This document shows, in pieces, positions 10,063 through 21,811 of a stretch of DNA of 64,000 nt. Positions within the stretch are counted from its first letter, which is position 1, and each line of letters opens with the position of its first letter. Origin of the DNA: Adineta ricciae (lineage: Eukaryota > Rotifera > Eurotatoria > Adinetida > Adinetidae); the NCBI GenBank assembly GCA_905250025.1, contig CAJNOJ010000424.1:1-64000 (forward strand), in the 5' to 3' direction. The notes below the pieces were generated by a model. It was not told the origin of the DNA, made no database searches, and saw only the letters and a list, made by a program, of their open reading frames with translations. The translations under genes and the position numbers were made by a program.

Positions 10063-12343
10063 ATTTCTTTTATTCTCATCGGACATTTTCACGTGCTTCC
10101 ATAGAATTTTAAAAAACTAAAATATCACATATTCTTTCAACATAATTATTCTTTTACTACAAATAATCAATCATGTTCGATGTATCATTACGAATTGGAA
10201 AATCGTGAATGGAGAACTCTTGGAGCGGTGTTCGAACATGGTGGCATAGGTAGTTGTGATTTTGATTTTTATGGCGATGAAATAAACATACATAAAATCC
10301 TTTGATTACGCATTTTCAAAAGAGCATGTGTTTTATACAGTATCGATTCGGTGAGCGTACAAAGAAATCTGTAGTGAATGTCCCATATAATCAATCATCT
10401 TCATGCTAGTTCGACTGAGACTTCGTGAGCTAAGCTTTTTCTACAAAGGTGGACAGAACTATGTTTCGGAAATCTGTAATTTTCATGCTTTAGAAACTTA
10501 TCCTATCTCTCAGGGCAAAACAGGTGCATCGGATCCGGGTCGGCATCCGTTGGCGAGGATTGATCGACCTTAGATAGAAACTAAGTACCAGTCATACAGG
10601 TTTGTAAAGAATAGTGTAGGATATTTTTGGAAAATCTCACCCAGTAGTATAAAAACTAGAAAACTACGGTCAAAACATTGATTTCACAAAATATCTTTTT
10701 TCGGTTCACTATCATGAGAAATGACAAAGATTTAGTCATCGTAATCAGTGTGAAGCTAGCACGAACAAACGATGTGTTAGCTAAAAACTTTTTTACTAAG
10801 TATGTCCCGTCCATGAAAACTACACCATTCGACTCAGAATTCAATTCTGCATCGAATGGTGATACTTGTATTCACCGGACAAACTTTGGAAAAATTCTAT
10901 CTGGATTATAAATAGACATAAAAGAAACGAACAAAGATATAGATAGAATTTTTCCAAAGTTTGTCCGGTGAATACAAGTACCACCATTCGATGCAGAATT
11001 CAATTCTGAGTCGAATGATGTAGTTTTCATGAACGGGACATACTTAGTAAAAAAGTTTTTAGCTAAAATATCGTTTGTTCGTGCTAGCTCCTTCGTGCTA
11101 GCTTCACACTGATGTCATCGTATCGAGAAGTTCATTTTTCATGGACCATTCGTTACTCGCGATAACGAGTGACAATGTTATATAAATACACCAGACATAA
11201 AACCAGTGAATAGAGATATTAAGAGATGTATGAATTTTATGTCATTGTTATTTATTGTAACAGTAAATTTTGCTTGTCATTTTGGTTTTAGGTAGCGAAT
11301 AACCGTATTTCTTTAGAAGAAATCTTGCCTTACATTAAATTAGGGAGCATTATGAAGACAAGCAAAGAGCTCAATTCCAAGGAAAAAGATTGTTTTTTGT
11401 CATTTATAACAATTAAATATTGAAAATTACGTAGTTGACATTATTATCGTTAGTACCAACAAGGTGGTAATGATTTATTCTATTCAGTAAATTATGAAAA
11501 GAGGTCAAATATAGTATGCAGTAGTTGTTTTTCGGAAGTACACATAATCCTATGCTTTGACTGGAATAACAGAACACTCTTCAGTAACACGGTACACTTG
11601 TTTCTACCAGTAAGCTGCTCATAACAAATATCTTCCAATAATAATGTATCTTGCAACTTTTTTTACGCTGGCTAGCTAAAAATAACGCTCATAACATTTT
11701 GTAACAACCGACGGGATTTTTCTAGTCGGATTCCAATGCAATTCCGTTTCCAGGAATCCGATCGGATTTGTTGACCTGGGAAGAACACTTTCCCATTATC
11801 AATGTCGCGTCCTTGCAGTTCATCAGGTAAGCAAATCGAGAGCTCATTGTTAGATCGGAGTTGCATATATGAAACTGTTTTTTTCTACATGTAGGTGTTT
11901 GTACTAAGTCACCAAACAACACATCCTTCGTGTCGTCATCTTCTAATGTAAGTATTTATTGTTTGCTGACGAGAGAAGATCGAATGCGCGATCAAAAGTG
12001 TGTGTTAATAGAAAAGATTTTAGAAAAAGTACTTTCTCCTCAAGAGAAATAGATCAATCACAACTTTCACCAAGGAAAAGGGTTTTATTTTGACTTATCG
12101 GAAAACATCGATAATCCTTGACTAATTTCAAATGGACAAAAATCTAATCATCCTTTGTAATTTCCTGTTATAAAAGAGTTCAATTGAATTTTGTCGATTT
12201 CTCCGTTGAAGTTAAAGGATCATGAGTGTTTCATTCATATTTGATTGCTTTCAAAAGAAGTCTATTTTATCAATATGTTGGTTAATTATACCTTTCTCTA
12301 CATAAGTTAGAAGGTAGATTACATTCGTTTGTTTTGTTTTTAG
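10063..12343. other. Repeat-bearing spacer
   Basis: Contains the palindromic element at 10744-11113 and two short GC-richer patches (about 10530-10600 and 11700-11790) resembling the insert at 12986-13187. A possible upstream exon of the ART-like gene lies at about 11896-11947 (ends AAT|GTAAGT, phase 0). Confidence 0.4.
10744..11113. mobile_element. Palindromic (long inverted repeat) MITE-like element
   Basis: The left arm (10744-10904) and right arm (about 10938-11113) are near-perfect reverse complements. Both carry GTGTGAAGCTAGCACGAA, TACTAAGTATGTCCCGT, TTGAATTCTG or its mate, and ATTCACCGGACAAACTTTGG. A spacer of about 35 bp separates them. The right arm has an extra 14-bp duplication of the GCTAGCACGAA part. 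No transposase is coded. A truncated relative is at 21512-21632. Confidence 0.7.
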
Positions 12344-13764
12344 GAAAGTCCAAATACAATTAAATCAAGAAAGTCATTGTTTGGTGATCGTGAATGTGCT
12401 GAAGCGCTTAAATTGTTTTACAAACTAAGTGAAGAGAACAAGAATGAAATTCTCGTTAGAATGAGTATTCGAGATACAGATAAGTTCCGGGAATGGACGG
12501 ATTCGACTTCGAATAGTATTGATTACAATCGATCGATTGAATATTTAGTGTTCAATATTATGGTGCTCGTACTATCGATGAACAGTTGACAATATTGAAT
12601 ATCACAGAGGAAGCTTGTAATTATGTACGTGTACAGATCCAGGAAGATGAAGAAACATCTTTGTTCCTGATCGATCCTATTATTCGATACATACGAAGTT
12701 ATGCTTGTGAAAGGTAAACTGCTCTTAAATTAACGAATGAATTCTTTACTTTTCCATGTTCTAGATGGCACGAGTCACTTGAAATTTTATTAAAGAACCA
12801 ATTATCCTTGTCTTGAACGATTGAATGTTGTCAATTACCTTCAGCTATATCATCAACCGTTGATTTTCGTTCAACACCAGCAGATATCATGTCTTTTATT
12901 AGCATTCAATCATCAATGGAACAATTCTCTCAAGTTGCGGCATTAGAAGACAAATCAGTTAACCCAGGTTATTATGGCACGGTCGGTTCTGGCCGGCTAT
13001 GTTCGTTTTCCGACCATTTCCTTGTCGCCGGATTCCGGTCGGAATCCGACGGCAAGGAACCTGCTGGAATCTGCGAAAACTGTGCCGGAATCAAGAAGAG
13101 CTGTACTGAATTCGACTCAGATTCCAACGGATCCAGTCACCGGAATGATCGACCTGGGATTCGATGCTTTCGTACCAATCACATGAAGGTTAAACTATCG
13201 GATACGGGTTTCTTCGAGAATGTGAACAAACAAGCCAATTTGTTTTATCATGGAACAATATCGGAATACACTACTCAAATATTAGAATCCGGCATTCCAG
13301 GTGACGATTCGTTTATCTCAAGCGATTTTGGACCAGGATATTATCTTAATACATCTTTTACGGATGCTCGAGACTGGTTGTTGAAGCGGATTCGTGGTGT
13401 TGATACAAAATTAGATGCAGTTTTCATCTACAAAATTGATATGAACCAATTTAACATTTGGAATTTGTCATCGCATGGAGAACATGATGACAATGACGCA
13501 TTGTTGAATGAATGGCGAAAACTGATAAAGCTTTGCCGACAAAAGAAACGCCCGTTTCAATTAATTTACCAATACGATGGTGTATTTGACTCTCAATGCG
13601 CAAATCCAGCAGATATGTTTTATTTGCAAAAAGAACCACGCATTCGAAGAATTCAATCATCTGAAGCAAAACAACTGTGCGTGTCTTCATCAAAATTAAA
13701 ATCAAAACTCTATCGTGACTTACTGGAGGCAATAGATATTTTGGATCCAAGCACCAGTAATTAA
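12344..13764 (+). pseudogene. ART/DUF3990-like gene with frame breaks
   Basis: The C-terminal part is clean: LFYHGTISEYTTQILESGIP, then SDFGPGYYLNTSFTDARDWL, the His-Gly-Thr and GxGYYL pattern of DUF3990/ADP-ribosyltransferase-like folds. Upstream, protein-like sequence continues but changes frame near 12550 (SIDYNRSIEYL to QYYGARTIDEQL), near 12810 (ILLKNQL to CLERLNVVNYLQLYHQ) and near 12950 (NNSLKLRH to GYYGT). One ordinary intron (about 12715-12779) is intact. Three indels suggest a pseudogene or error-rich sequence. The start is unknown; an upstream exon near 11900 is possible. ART-like activity is inferred from the family only. Confidence 0.55.
12986..13187. repeat. GC-rich insert of about 200 bp inside the ART-like gene
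   Basis: The sequence is clearly GC-richer than its surroundings and contains the near-palindrome GGATTCCGGTCGGAATCC. It starts GTCGG and ends CATGAAG, so it has GT...AG ends in phase 0/0 between GYYGT and VKLSDTGFF, and it is also open in frame. Similar motifs occur at about 10530-10600 (CGGATCCGGGTCGGCATCCG) and about 11725-11770, which suggests a small repeat family. It could be spliced as an intron or translated. Confidence 0.5.
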
Positions 13765-16099
13765 ATTTTTAATCAAGAACATTTTTTTTGTATATACACT
13801 CTTTGATAAATAAAAGAAAAAAAGATTATCTTCAAATTTTTAATTTAATCAGACTTTTTCCCTTTTCTGAAAGAAAGGGTTATACAGCGATTAAATCGAC
13901 AGCTCAAAATGCTAAAAGTTTCTCTGCCTGTCTGTCCAAGCCAATCAGATTACAGCATTTGATAACTCAAAGAAAACTTGACGATGGTCATACGGGAATG
14001 ATTCACCATAAGTAATCGAGGTCGAGGATCCCGAATATGACGTTAGGTTTTTCGTTGTCGCGAACTTTCGGCTTCTTTCTCACTTTTTTCAAAAGAGATA
14101 TTTTTCTGTATCTTCCTAAGACCTTTTGTAGAAGCTAGTGGAGTGAATGCTACTGCTCGCTGTGGTGTGGAGGAAGATGGTAGTTTAGGAGTTTACAGAA
14201 AAAGATTCAATACATCATGCACCATGATATTTCTAAGTCAAGAAATCGGAAAAAGTGATAGGATAGCAATATCATTTTTGCGTTATAGGCTGCGATGCGT
14301 CAGCGTCAGATCTTTAATAGGAATTGAGCGGAAATAGGTCGAATAGTGATATATCCGTCAGCGCAATTTGATGTTATTAACTACAGAGAGATAAACCATA
14401 CGAATGATATTCCAAACATATGGAGCACTATGATGGATATTCTTTTCACAGCAAATCATAAAATAAGGCGTTTGATCTGTTTTCTTTTGGTAGTCAAATG
14501 AATGAAAGATCACCACTTTCGAAGCGATAATGAAAGGAAGCGCAGTTATTCTAGTTGAAAATTAATCAAAGATGAAAGGGATAATAGAGGTAACACAGCA
14601 ACAGCTGGCCGTGAGTGGCCGATCAGAGGGAGGCTGACGAACGACTAGCCATTGAGCGATGAAGTTTTTTTTAGTAAACACAATCAATGCTCGAGAGTTA
14701 GTCACTGACAAATGGCGGATTGGTTCGGTTCCTGAAAAGAGCAGCCTTTGTCTTCTATTCACTCGAGGGTGTGAAATAGTGGCAGAATACAGTTAAGGAC
14801 TAGTAGCAATCGCAGTGCCTCATTTGTCTTTCAAAGTGTCTGAATGTGCTCAGTAATGGGACAATTCTTCCAGAAAAGGATCAGCGAATCGAAAGGATGA
14901 CCGTTACTTGTTTCTTGTTCGGAATCAATTACACAGCAGCTGTGTTTGTATTTGTATCGTGTTTCTTGTTTAATTCCATCAGATAAATAACCTGATGTAT
15001 GAAAACAGCTTTCAGCGCAATATCTAACGGGATTCAAGATGTGAAACACGATCGAATTGGCGGAATTTCAATACATAGAATAATCACTTTATCTGTCAAT
15101 GTGGATACTTAGTTATTTATTTCTTTAAAGCTACACCATATTGCTACTTTTCTATCGTCTTCTTCTACATATCTAAAGAAGAAAGTTTGTCTGTCTGTTC
15201 GTTCGCTATACGTTCAGTCCCTGCAATAGGTATCGTCACCGAACTTTTCACGATACTTTCTGAGGCTCAGAGGAAGATCGACATGGAGGTGAAGGACAGG
15301 AGTGAAGTTTTACTCAAACCTTTGAGTGATAGCTAATGTCACTGAGTATTTCAAGGTGCCGGGTTAGATCTATTGGAAGCTTTAGAAATGTTTGGTACCA
15401 TTAGTAGAAGTACAGAGAGGATATCTGAGTGTTAAATCAGTAGCTAAATTTAACTTTCAAGTTTGACACTACTGGTAGTTGGATGATTACTTGCATCAGC
15501 AAATTTTCTACGATGGTTTTGCACGTCCAGACTCCAGAGGAACAATGAGGGAAGGCTTCTAGTAGAAATTTCATCCAAATAGTCTACTGAGAAATACCGC
15601 AAGTAAACTCTGAATAATACTTCTTTGGGCGCAGGAGATGACTGTGAGATTGAGACAGTGTCGACAGCACTGTCCTGGTTGATCGTTCCAGCGACTGGAT
15701 CCGACCGAGTCACAATGACCTCGATGAAAAGGTCTACAGCGAGAGACCTGGATAAAGCTGCACCCGAGTGATCTTTGTAGCATTTAACGTCACAGAACTT
15801 TTTATCATGATTTCTATGGTCCAAAGAAAGATTGACGTTACTAAGAAATTCATGCGCTTGAAGAAAAAAGTTCGTCTAGGGTAAGTCGTTTGTGCGGTAT
15901 TATCAAACTAAATAATCATGATCGCTAAAGACATTCATAGAATTCTGAAATTTCGATTAGCATATAGAGGTAACTTGAAGTTCAATTAGTATGTTAAGGT
16001 ATTTCTTTGCTAGCATACGACTTCTTTTATTTTTTTTAAAATAACATTACGATGTATAGTTAATTTTAGAAAAGTTCATGAAGACACAACTGGAAAAAC
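13765..16099. other. Spacer, no assignable gene
   Basis: Slightly GC-richer than the rest of the window between about 13.9 and 15.9 kb. A 124-codon minus-strand frame at 15450-15824 has no recognisable domain and no splice partners, and I do not call it. The composition could reflect an old mobile-element relic. Confidence 0.4.
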
Positions 16100-16327
16100 T
16101 TATTTTTGAAATGTTGCTGTTTTTAAAGCTTCAGTTGCTGTGTAATTTCTTGTGTCGTCGCCTTCGCTTTTAGAATGTACATCTGCTTGAATACTCGTTG
16201 AACCTGAAGATGACATACTAGTTGAATGATTTCCGCCAGTAGAAAATTCATTTCCTTCAATATTTTCTGTTCCTTCTTTTGCTTGATTACTTGCTGAACC
16301 AGATGAAGAAAAACCACCTGTACTCAT
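16100..16327 (-). CDS. Hypothetical 75-residue Ser/Gly/Thr-rich protein
   Basis: ATG start and TAA stop in a single exon; the product begins MSTGGFSSSGSASNQAKEGT. It has no signal peptide, membrane segment or cysteine. It lies 296 bp downstream of the kinase gene on the same strand. The composition suggests a disordered protein. It may be a chance frame or an alternative 3' exon of the kinase gene. Confidence 0.3.
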   Translation of the reverse strand: MSTGGFSSSGSASNQAKEGTENIEGNEFSTGGNHSTSMSSSGSTSIQADVHSKSEGDDTRNYTATEALKTATFQK

Positions 16328-16623
16328 TGCCTTTCAATCAAATTGAACTAATCTTCTGAGATAAACGAAAGATTATACGTGTGACATGCCTCGTTAACTC
16401 CATTTATGTATTCAACAAACGAATATTCTGACAGTTAAAGGTCATGCGTTCTATTCATCAATGAAGGTTCAACAAAAGGATCGCTGATATTTGATCAATG
16501 AATAAGTACGCATATTTATTTCTGATTGAATTCGATTTATCGAAAAAAAGAAGAAAAAGAACGAAATTTTTATACAAGAAGATCACATAATGAGTGATTA
16601 CTATATATATATATTGTTTTAAT

Positions 16624-18660
16624 TTAGGATAATTTATTTGCATGATGATTGGATATTGTTGGAAGAGATGATGTGGAATTATTTGAATGAGTTTTTTTTA
16701 TCATTTTTAAAGCATTGACGGCAGAAGAACGTGGAGTGGAATTCGATGGTGATGAGGAAGTTCCCAGACCAAGAGAATTATTCGATGGTAAACGTTGGCG
16801 AGACAATTTTGGAGACGAGATTAAATCATTATGAGATTGAGAACGATCAAATCCAATGGGATTTGAACGAATTCGTGTTTGATGATTTTCTTTCAGATCG
16901 GTTGACTAAAATTGATGAAGATGAATATGATCAAGAGAAAAAAGAAAGAGTTGTTTTTGTTTACTGAATCACTTGATTTTGGATTGGTCGACGAAAGAAC
17001 ATCTGACTCATGTGTCGAACGTCGTGGTGTCTAAAATAGTCGACAATTGACAAAGAGAAGCAATAAAGAAATTCTACTTTTATCAAATCTGATGGATATC
17101 GATTCGTTTTCAATTGAAATTTCTGTTTTTCATGGGTTGGTTTTTTTTCTGAAGTATTTAATTTTGTTTGATCTGGACTGACATCCGTTGATAGATCGGT
17201 TTCTTCATCGTTTTCTTCACATGTTGAATGATTATTTTCTGTATTCAATTGTTTTCGTTCATTTTCAGCTTGAAATTCTCTCATCATTGTTATGATATCT
17301 TTCGCTGCTCCTTTGTCTGATCGACCCTAATATAACAAGAAGATGTTTGGAAAAAGTAAAAGACTTTCTTTTTAAGAAAGAATTTACTGTTAACCACGGA
17401 TGAACAGTTAATTCACCCATTGTTCGGCGGTGAACTGTGTCATAAACAAGCATTCCTTGTAAAAAGGCAAGCCCTAAGAAAAACAACGGATAAAGGAAAA
17501 TTTCTGTTGAAATACGGCCGAATCAAACCTTCGGAGGATAAATTTTTAAATTTCTCCGAATCATATCGAAGTTTTTGAGTGCGAATCAATTCTAATAGTC
17601 GTCGTTCATTATTTGCAACATATGGATGACGTCCAGTAATTCTATTTCAATCGAAAGTCAATCTTTTCGTATTCTCCTCGGAAATTTCATCGTACTTACA
17701 AATAAAACATAATAATTCCTAGAGCCCAAACATCACAAAGGGCGCTATAATTTTTATTATCTAAAATTTCTGGGGCCATGTACCTGTTAAAGAAAAAGTG
17801 CGAATGAACTTTTTTCAGAGATAAATATGATTTACAGAGGAGTTCCACAATATTCATTGAAAAGTGAATCTGTATTTGTTATACTTTGTTTTGAACTTAA
17901 TCCAAAGTCTGTGACCTGGAAAGAAATTTTTTTCCAATCAACTATTCAATTGTTTCTCCTCGTGTTACTCGAATATCAAATTCATCGGTTTTACTTGTTG
18001 GATTATTTTTCAATAAGATATTTTCTAATTTCAGATCTCGATGAACAATATCTAAAAAGCGAAATTTCGAAATTCTATCAACTTTCTCGAAACTTCTTAC
18101 CCATTTTATGCAGATAATACAAAGCATTGACTAATTTCGACATAATTTGTTTGACAGTTTCTTCGGGTAAATGACCAATCTTTTTCAAGTGCAATCCTAA
18201 TTCTCCACCTTCGCACAATTCAACAATTAAATATAAATTCTGAAATGTAAAAAGACTTTATTTGTTCATTTGAATTGAGAATGTATAATTCACTTGAGAT
18301 GATTCGAGTACTTCGTGAAGTTGAATTAGATTTGGATGATTAACTTCTTTTAATAATTTCACTTCATTTTCAAGAACTGATGCTTTGATTTTATTTCCCG
18401 GCTAAACGTAACAAAAGATAAATGAATTTAATCGAAAGAAAATATTTTCTTTTTTTTACTTTTTTTGGAATTGTTTTCATAGCATAGAAAAGATCACTTT
18501 CTCGATTTCGAACACGAAAAACTGTTCCGAATGATCCTTCACCTAATTTATCCAGTATTTCATATTTAATTTCCAATATTCCATCATCATGAAGACGTGT
18601 ATGAGTTATCTGACGAATCGATGATGAAAGAGGAGTTTGTTTATTCCTTTCCTGTGCCAT
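16624..18660 (-). CDS. STK33: STK33-like serine/threonine protein kinase
   Basis: Multi-exon kinase read in phase through introns of about 50-60 nt from MAQERNKQ at 18660 to TAA at 16624. Visible motifs: glycine loop LGEGSFGTVF, VAIK-type Lys in YAMKTIPKK, hinge NLYLIVELCEGGEL, catalytic loop HRDLKLEN, DFG in VTDFGLS, CGTPLYMAPE, CDVWALG and HRRTMGELTVHPWL. So it should be catalytically competent. The ELCEGGEL hinge, HRDLKLENI and an MMREFQ helix after the domain resemble STK33 of the CaMK group, which lacks the calmodulin-binding tail. The C-terminal extension is long, acidic then Ser/Asn-rich (SNNSTSSLPT). STK33 assignment is from memory of the family; another CaMK-like kinase is possible. 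Confidence 0.78.
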
Positions 18661-19959
18661 TAAATCACGAGAAATGAACAAAAAAACTAAAATAAAGAAC
18701 ACAAGTCAAAATAAAAGATTTCTCAAACAAATCAAACTCATGACTAACAAGTTTTTTAATAATTGACAAGTATAAAAGATCTTTGGCGTGCAAAACATTC
18801 ATTAACTTCACCTAAATAGAAATACGTATAACAAAATACACACATACAACGTTTATCTAAGTGAAAATCATGACATCAGTCGGATCTCAAGACATTAACG
18901 AACCCAGTGTGCATAAACATCCAAAGTTACAGACAAATATATTAACGAAAATAAACAGCAAAAGCTTTTTTTCCTTTTTGTTTTTTGAGTAAAGAAGAAG
19001 ACGAAGGGGAGAGAAGAAAGAAAAAGAAGAAAAGGTAACGGTATTGCTCACTCACTTCAATCAAAGAAAAAAAAATGTTCTTTTAAAGAATATTTCGAGG
19101 GAACTTGCCACATTTCTAATTGATGTACTCTGTCAATGAAATTGATATGTAATCAGATATTTGCGATTTCTCTTCGTTTTTATTTAAGTATAATCAAATT
19201 CTTTATTCATTCGATCGCATAGAAAGGTTAAAAAAAGGTCTCCGAACGGCTAACAACAATAACTTCATCGGAAAGTTTCACTCTTTTTGTCTTGATATAC
19301 GTCAAGTTATAATAAAAAGATCATCTCGAGGGTTCTTTCCCACTATTAAATAACAACTAACCTCGATTTTGATATAGTTCAGTGAAGTAGAACAATGTTT
19401 TTTTGTAGGAAATAGTGCAAACAAGCTAATCAATAATTACCTTTATTATTTCGTTTTAAGAAAATTAATTTTGTAAAATAATCAATGGAAGAAGATGAAG
19501 AAAATGTCGTTTGTAATCTTCGATATTTTAGATTTGATTGAAAATGTCTTGTTTTTATTCTTATTCTTGTTACTTTTCATAACGTTATTTTCCTGTTGAC
19601 ACTCGACAACAGACCAACGAACAATTTCCGTTCGATCGATCGATCTGATAGAGAGAAAGAGAAAAAACGGATCATATTTTTCCTTTTAAGATTTTATGAT
19701 TCATTTAGAACTTACAATAATCATTTCCATCTTCTCATTTCTTTTGTCACCATAGTTACATCTCTGTCAATCTTCTTTTTACCGATATTTCATGCAAATA
19801 CCGATATTAGATATGAATTTTAGCCTTTTCATTTCCATACTCGAAGGATTTTCTTTACAAATTCATTAATAGATGGCGCTGTTGTATTTATGCAAAAATT
19901 CGTCAAAGTAGAACCACATATATTTGAAAACTATTAGAAACATTCAAATTTATTTCTCT
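18661..19959. other. Intergenic, no gene seen
   Basis: Upstream region of the kinase gene. A TTCTTTATTTTAG lies about 27 nt before the kinase ATG (minus strand), which could be a 5'UTR acceptor. Otherwise there are only homopolymer and A/G-rich tracts. Confidence 0.4.
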
Positions 19960-20874
19960 TTAAAATCTATGGAAAAGATTTTGTTGTAAGAAGATCATAA
20001 CAAAAAATACCAAAAGAATAGAATTACAAAATCCAAATCCAAATGAAGCATTATTCGGTGTTGTAGTAGATGTTGGTGATGAAACTGTTGTCGTCATTGG
20101 TCTTCGTGTTGTTGTTAAATTAACTACAGAAATATTCAACGGTAGAATATATTCTTTGTCCAGCCACTGAAAAGTATCAACAATCGATGTATTTGAAGCA
20201 CAGTGTGGTTTGTTGCAAGAAAACACTCCCGTATCCATTGAATTTAGTGGATTATAAGGTAAATATGTTTTTTCCCATTGAATCTTCCAGAATTTATTTG
20301 TATTTGTGCACATATTGTCAATATAGTATCCATTGCCCTGTGTTAACCTTCTCGGCAGATATACAGCGTAGCAGAATGTTGTATTTTGTGGACATGAATT
20401 GTTGTTCGAACATTGAACAGGAACATCAGTGTTATTTGGATCGTAAAGGCGACTCACAAGTTGTTCATGAATAGATTTTATTGGCGCTTCGGACCACGAT
20501 GATGATAATGTTTCTCGCACAAATTCCATATCACAATAATCGGTAACAGAACATTCGTATTCGATTTCGATGATCACCGAACTATCATTCAGTGGAAAGT
20601 GTGTTCGAACAAGAAGTCGATTACTGTCTGAAAATGTTGATTTTCGAGATATAAATGACCCATTGACTAGATTTTGTATTGGATCGATCGTTAATTTCAC
20701 TTGACAAATTTGATCTGTATCGTTGTTTGACTGATTTGATTGTGAACAGAGATTAAAAGTATCTGATGAGTTTAAGTTTAATCCTTGAAAAGTACAATTA
20801 TTCCAACATCGAAGTGAATGAACACATGGAATCACCAATAATATTGCAAAGAAGAAGAAGAGTCTTGGTATCAT
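19960..20874 (-). CDS. Secreted Cys-rich, probable GPI-anchored surface protein
   Basis: A single-exon 304-residue frame. It has an N-terminal signal peptide (LFFFFAILLVIPCVHS) followed by LRCWNNC, a start reminiscent of Ly6/uPAR-type domains. About 15 cysteines and many N-x-S/T sites follow. A Thr/Pro-rich linker (TTTRRPMTTTVSSPTSTTT) precedes a hydrophobic C-terminus (SILLVFFVMIFL), a typical GPI-attachment layout. The family is not firmly recognised. A second copy, split by foreign sequence and two N bases, is at 29927-31978, so this locus exists at least twice. Confidence 0.72.
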   Translation of the reverse strand: MIPRLFFFFAILLVIPCVHSLRCWNNCTFQGLNLNSSDTFNLCSQSNQSNNDTDQICQVKLTIDPIQNLVNGSFISRKSTFSDSNRLLVRTHFPLNDSSVIIEIEYECSVTDYCDMEFVRETLSSSWSEAPIKSIHEQLVSRLYDPNNTDVPVQCSNNNSCPQNTTFCYAVYLPRRLTQGNGYYIDNMCTNTNKFWKIQWEKTYLPYNPLNSMDTGVFSCNKPHCASNTSIVDTFQWLDKEYILPLNISVVNLTTTRRPMTTTVSSPTSTTTPNNASFGFGFCNSILLVFFVMIFLQQNLFHRF

Positions 20875-21139
20875 GAAATAAGACAGAGAGAATATTTTAA
20901 AATAAGTCGAAAGTATTTGAGAGAAAAACAGATGGATGCATTTCTATAAATATTCCGATCTTCATTGATTTCACTTTTCAGTTTTTTTCCTTTTGTAAAT
21001 ATTTACTGGTGAATATTATTCATCGCTTTGTAATCCATATCAGTGACACGCAACCGCAGCAAGAAAGACGTCATAGAGTGCGTAGTATTTGACGATATTC
21101 GAGGTTATTCATAGAAGAAAATATTGATAGGAGATATTA

Positions 21140-21490
21140 GTTTCACATGTGATGTGGGTGGGAATGTGGGCAACTAAATGTAATGTGGAAAAAAAGTGGA
21201 CATCTTCAGTTTCCATTATCAAAGTAAAACATTATTCTTCAAAACTTCATGTTCAGTATTTATGTATCATCGTTAAATGTGAATGTGTGTGCGAATAAAC
21301 TATGAAACTTGATGAACTGAGATGTTTGCCATGAGATATAAGAATATATTAATGTTACTGATTCTAAATCACTGTTCTATGACCAACACAATCCAAAGCT
21401 TGTGTTTGTTTGTCAAGAAAGTTATCGAATAGAAAAAGCTGAAAAATTGAATTAGACCAGAACATGTGACTGGTTGTTCTCTGCTTTGCA
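21140..21490. repeat. Diverged duplicate of 22725-22810 and 24075-24240
   Basis: Both places contain GTGGGTGGG...TGTG, then ACATCTTC.GTTTCC-like sequence with ATCAAAGTA. They also share AATCACTGTTCTAT, TTTGTTTGTCAAGAAAGTT and GAATTAGACCAGAAC-type blocks in the same order. The second copy is interrupted by about 1.2 kb. Confidence 0.5.
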
Positions 21491-21511
21491 AGAGTGATTA
21501 GCATTTTCCTC

Positions 21512-21632
21512 GTCCATGAAAACTACACCATTCGACTGGTAGTTTTCGTGAACGAGACATATGTAGTAAAAACGTTTTTACGTAACATATCGTTTGTTCG
21601 TGTTAGTCCCTTCGCGCTAGTTTCACAGAGAT
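21512..21632. mobile_element. Truncated copy of the palindromic MITE-like element
   Basis: CCATGAAAACTACACCATTCGACT is followed directly by its near-reverse complement. TATCGTTTGTTCGTGTTAG and GCGCTAGTTTCACAG then match the arm of the element at 10744-11113. The centre is deleted and one arm is mostly missing. Confidence 0.6.
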
Positions 21633-21811
21633 CGCCATCTATTATCGGTAAGAATATTATTGGTTTACATCGACATAAGATTCGCTGCAATAACTGATTG
21701 ATTGGCATAATTATTTATTTTAACATCGACGATTGTTGTAGGGGTACAGTTAATACGAGGATGTTTGAAAAGGATATATTCATCGTCTATAGTCTTTTGA
21801 TTTAGATCAAA

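Larger units (their letters stand above)
20875..21811. other. Spacer with repeats
   Basis: The first 240 bp are shared with 31741-31978. From about 21140 to 21490 the sequence resembles 22725-22810 plus 24075-24240. A truncated palindromic element follows at 21512-21632. No gene is called. Confidence 0.45.

Noticed and set aside
10656-10911. Open frames inside the palindromic element
   Set aside because: They arise from the inverted repeat itself and show no protein features.
12889-12985. ATG at 12889 as a real start of a 291-residue ART-like protein
   Set aside because: The protein-like sequence there runs in another frame (CLERLNVVNYLQLYHQ ...), so the first 30 or so residues of this frame are probably not native.
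15450-15824. 124-codon minus-strand frame
   Set aside because: No recognisable motif, no splice partners and no conservation evidence inside the window.
21152-21178. Telomere-like TGTGGG repeats
   Set aside because: Only two or three imperfect units; not an array.
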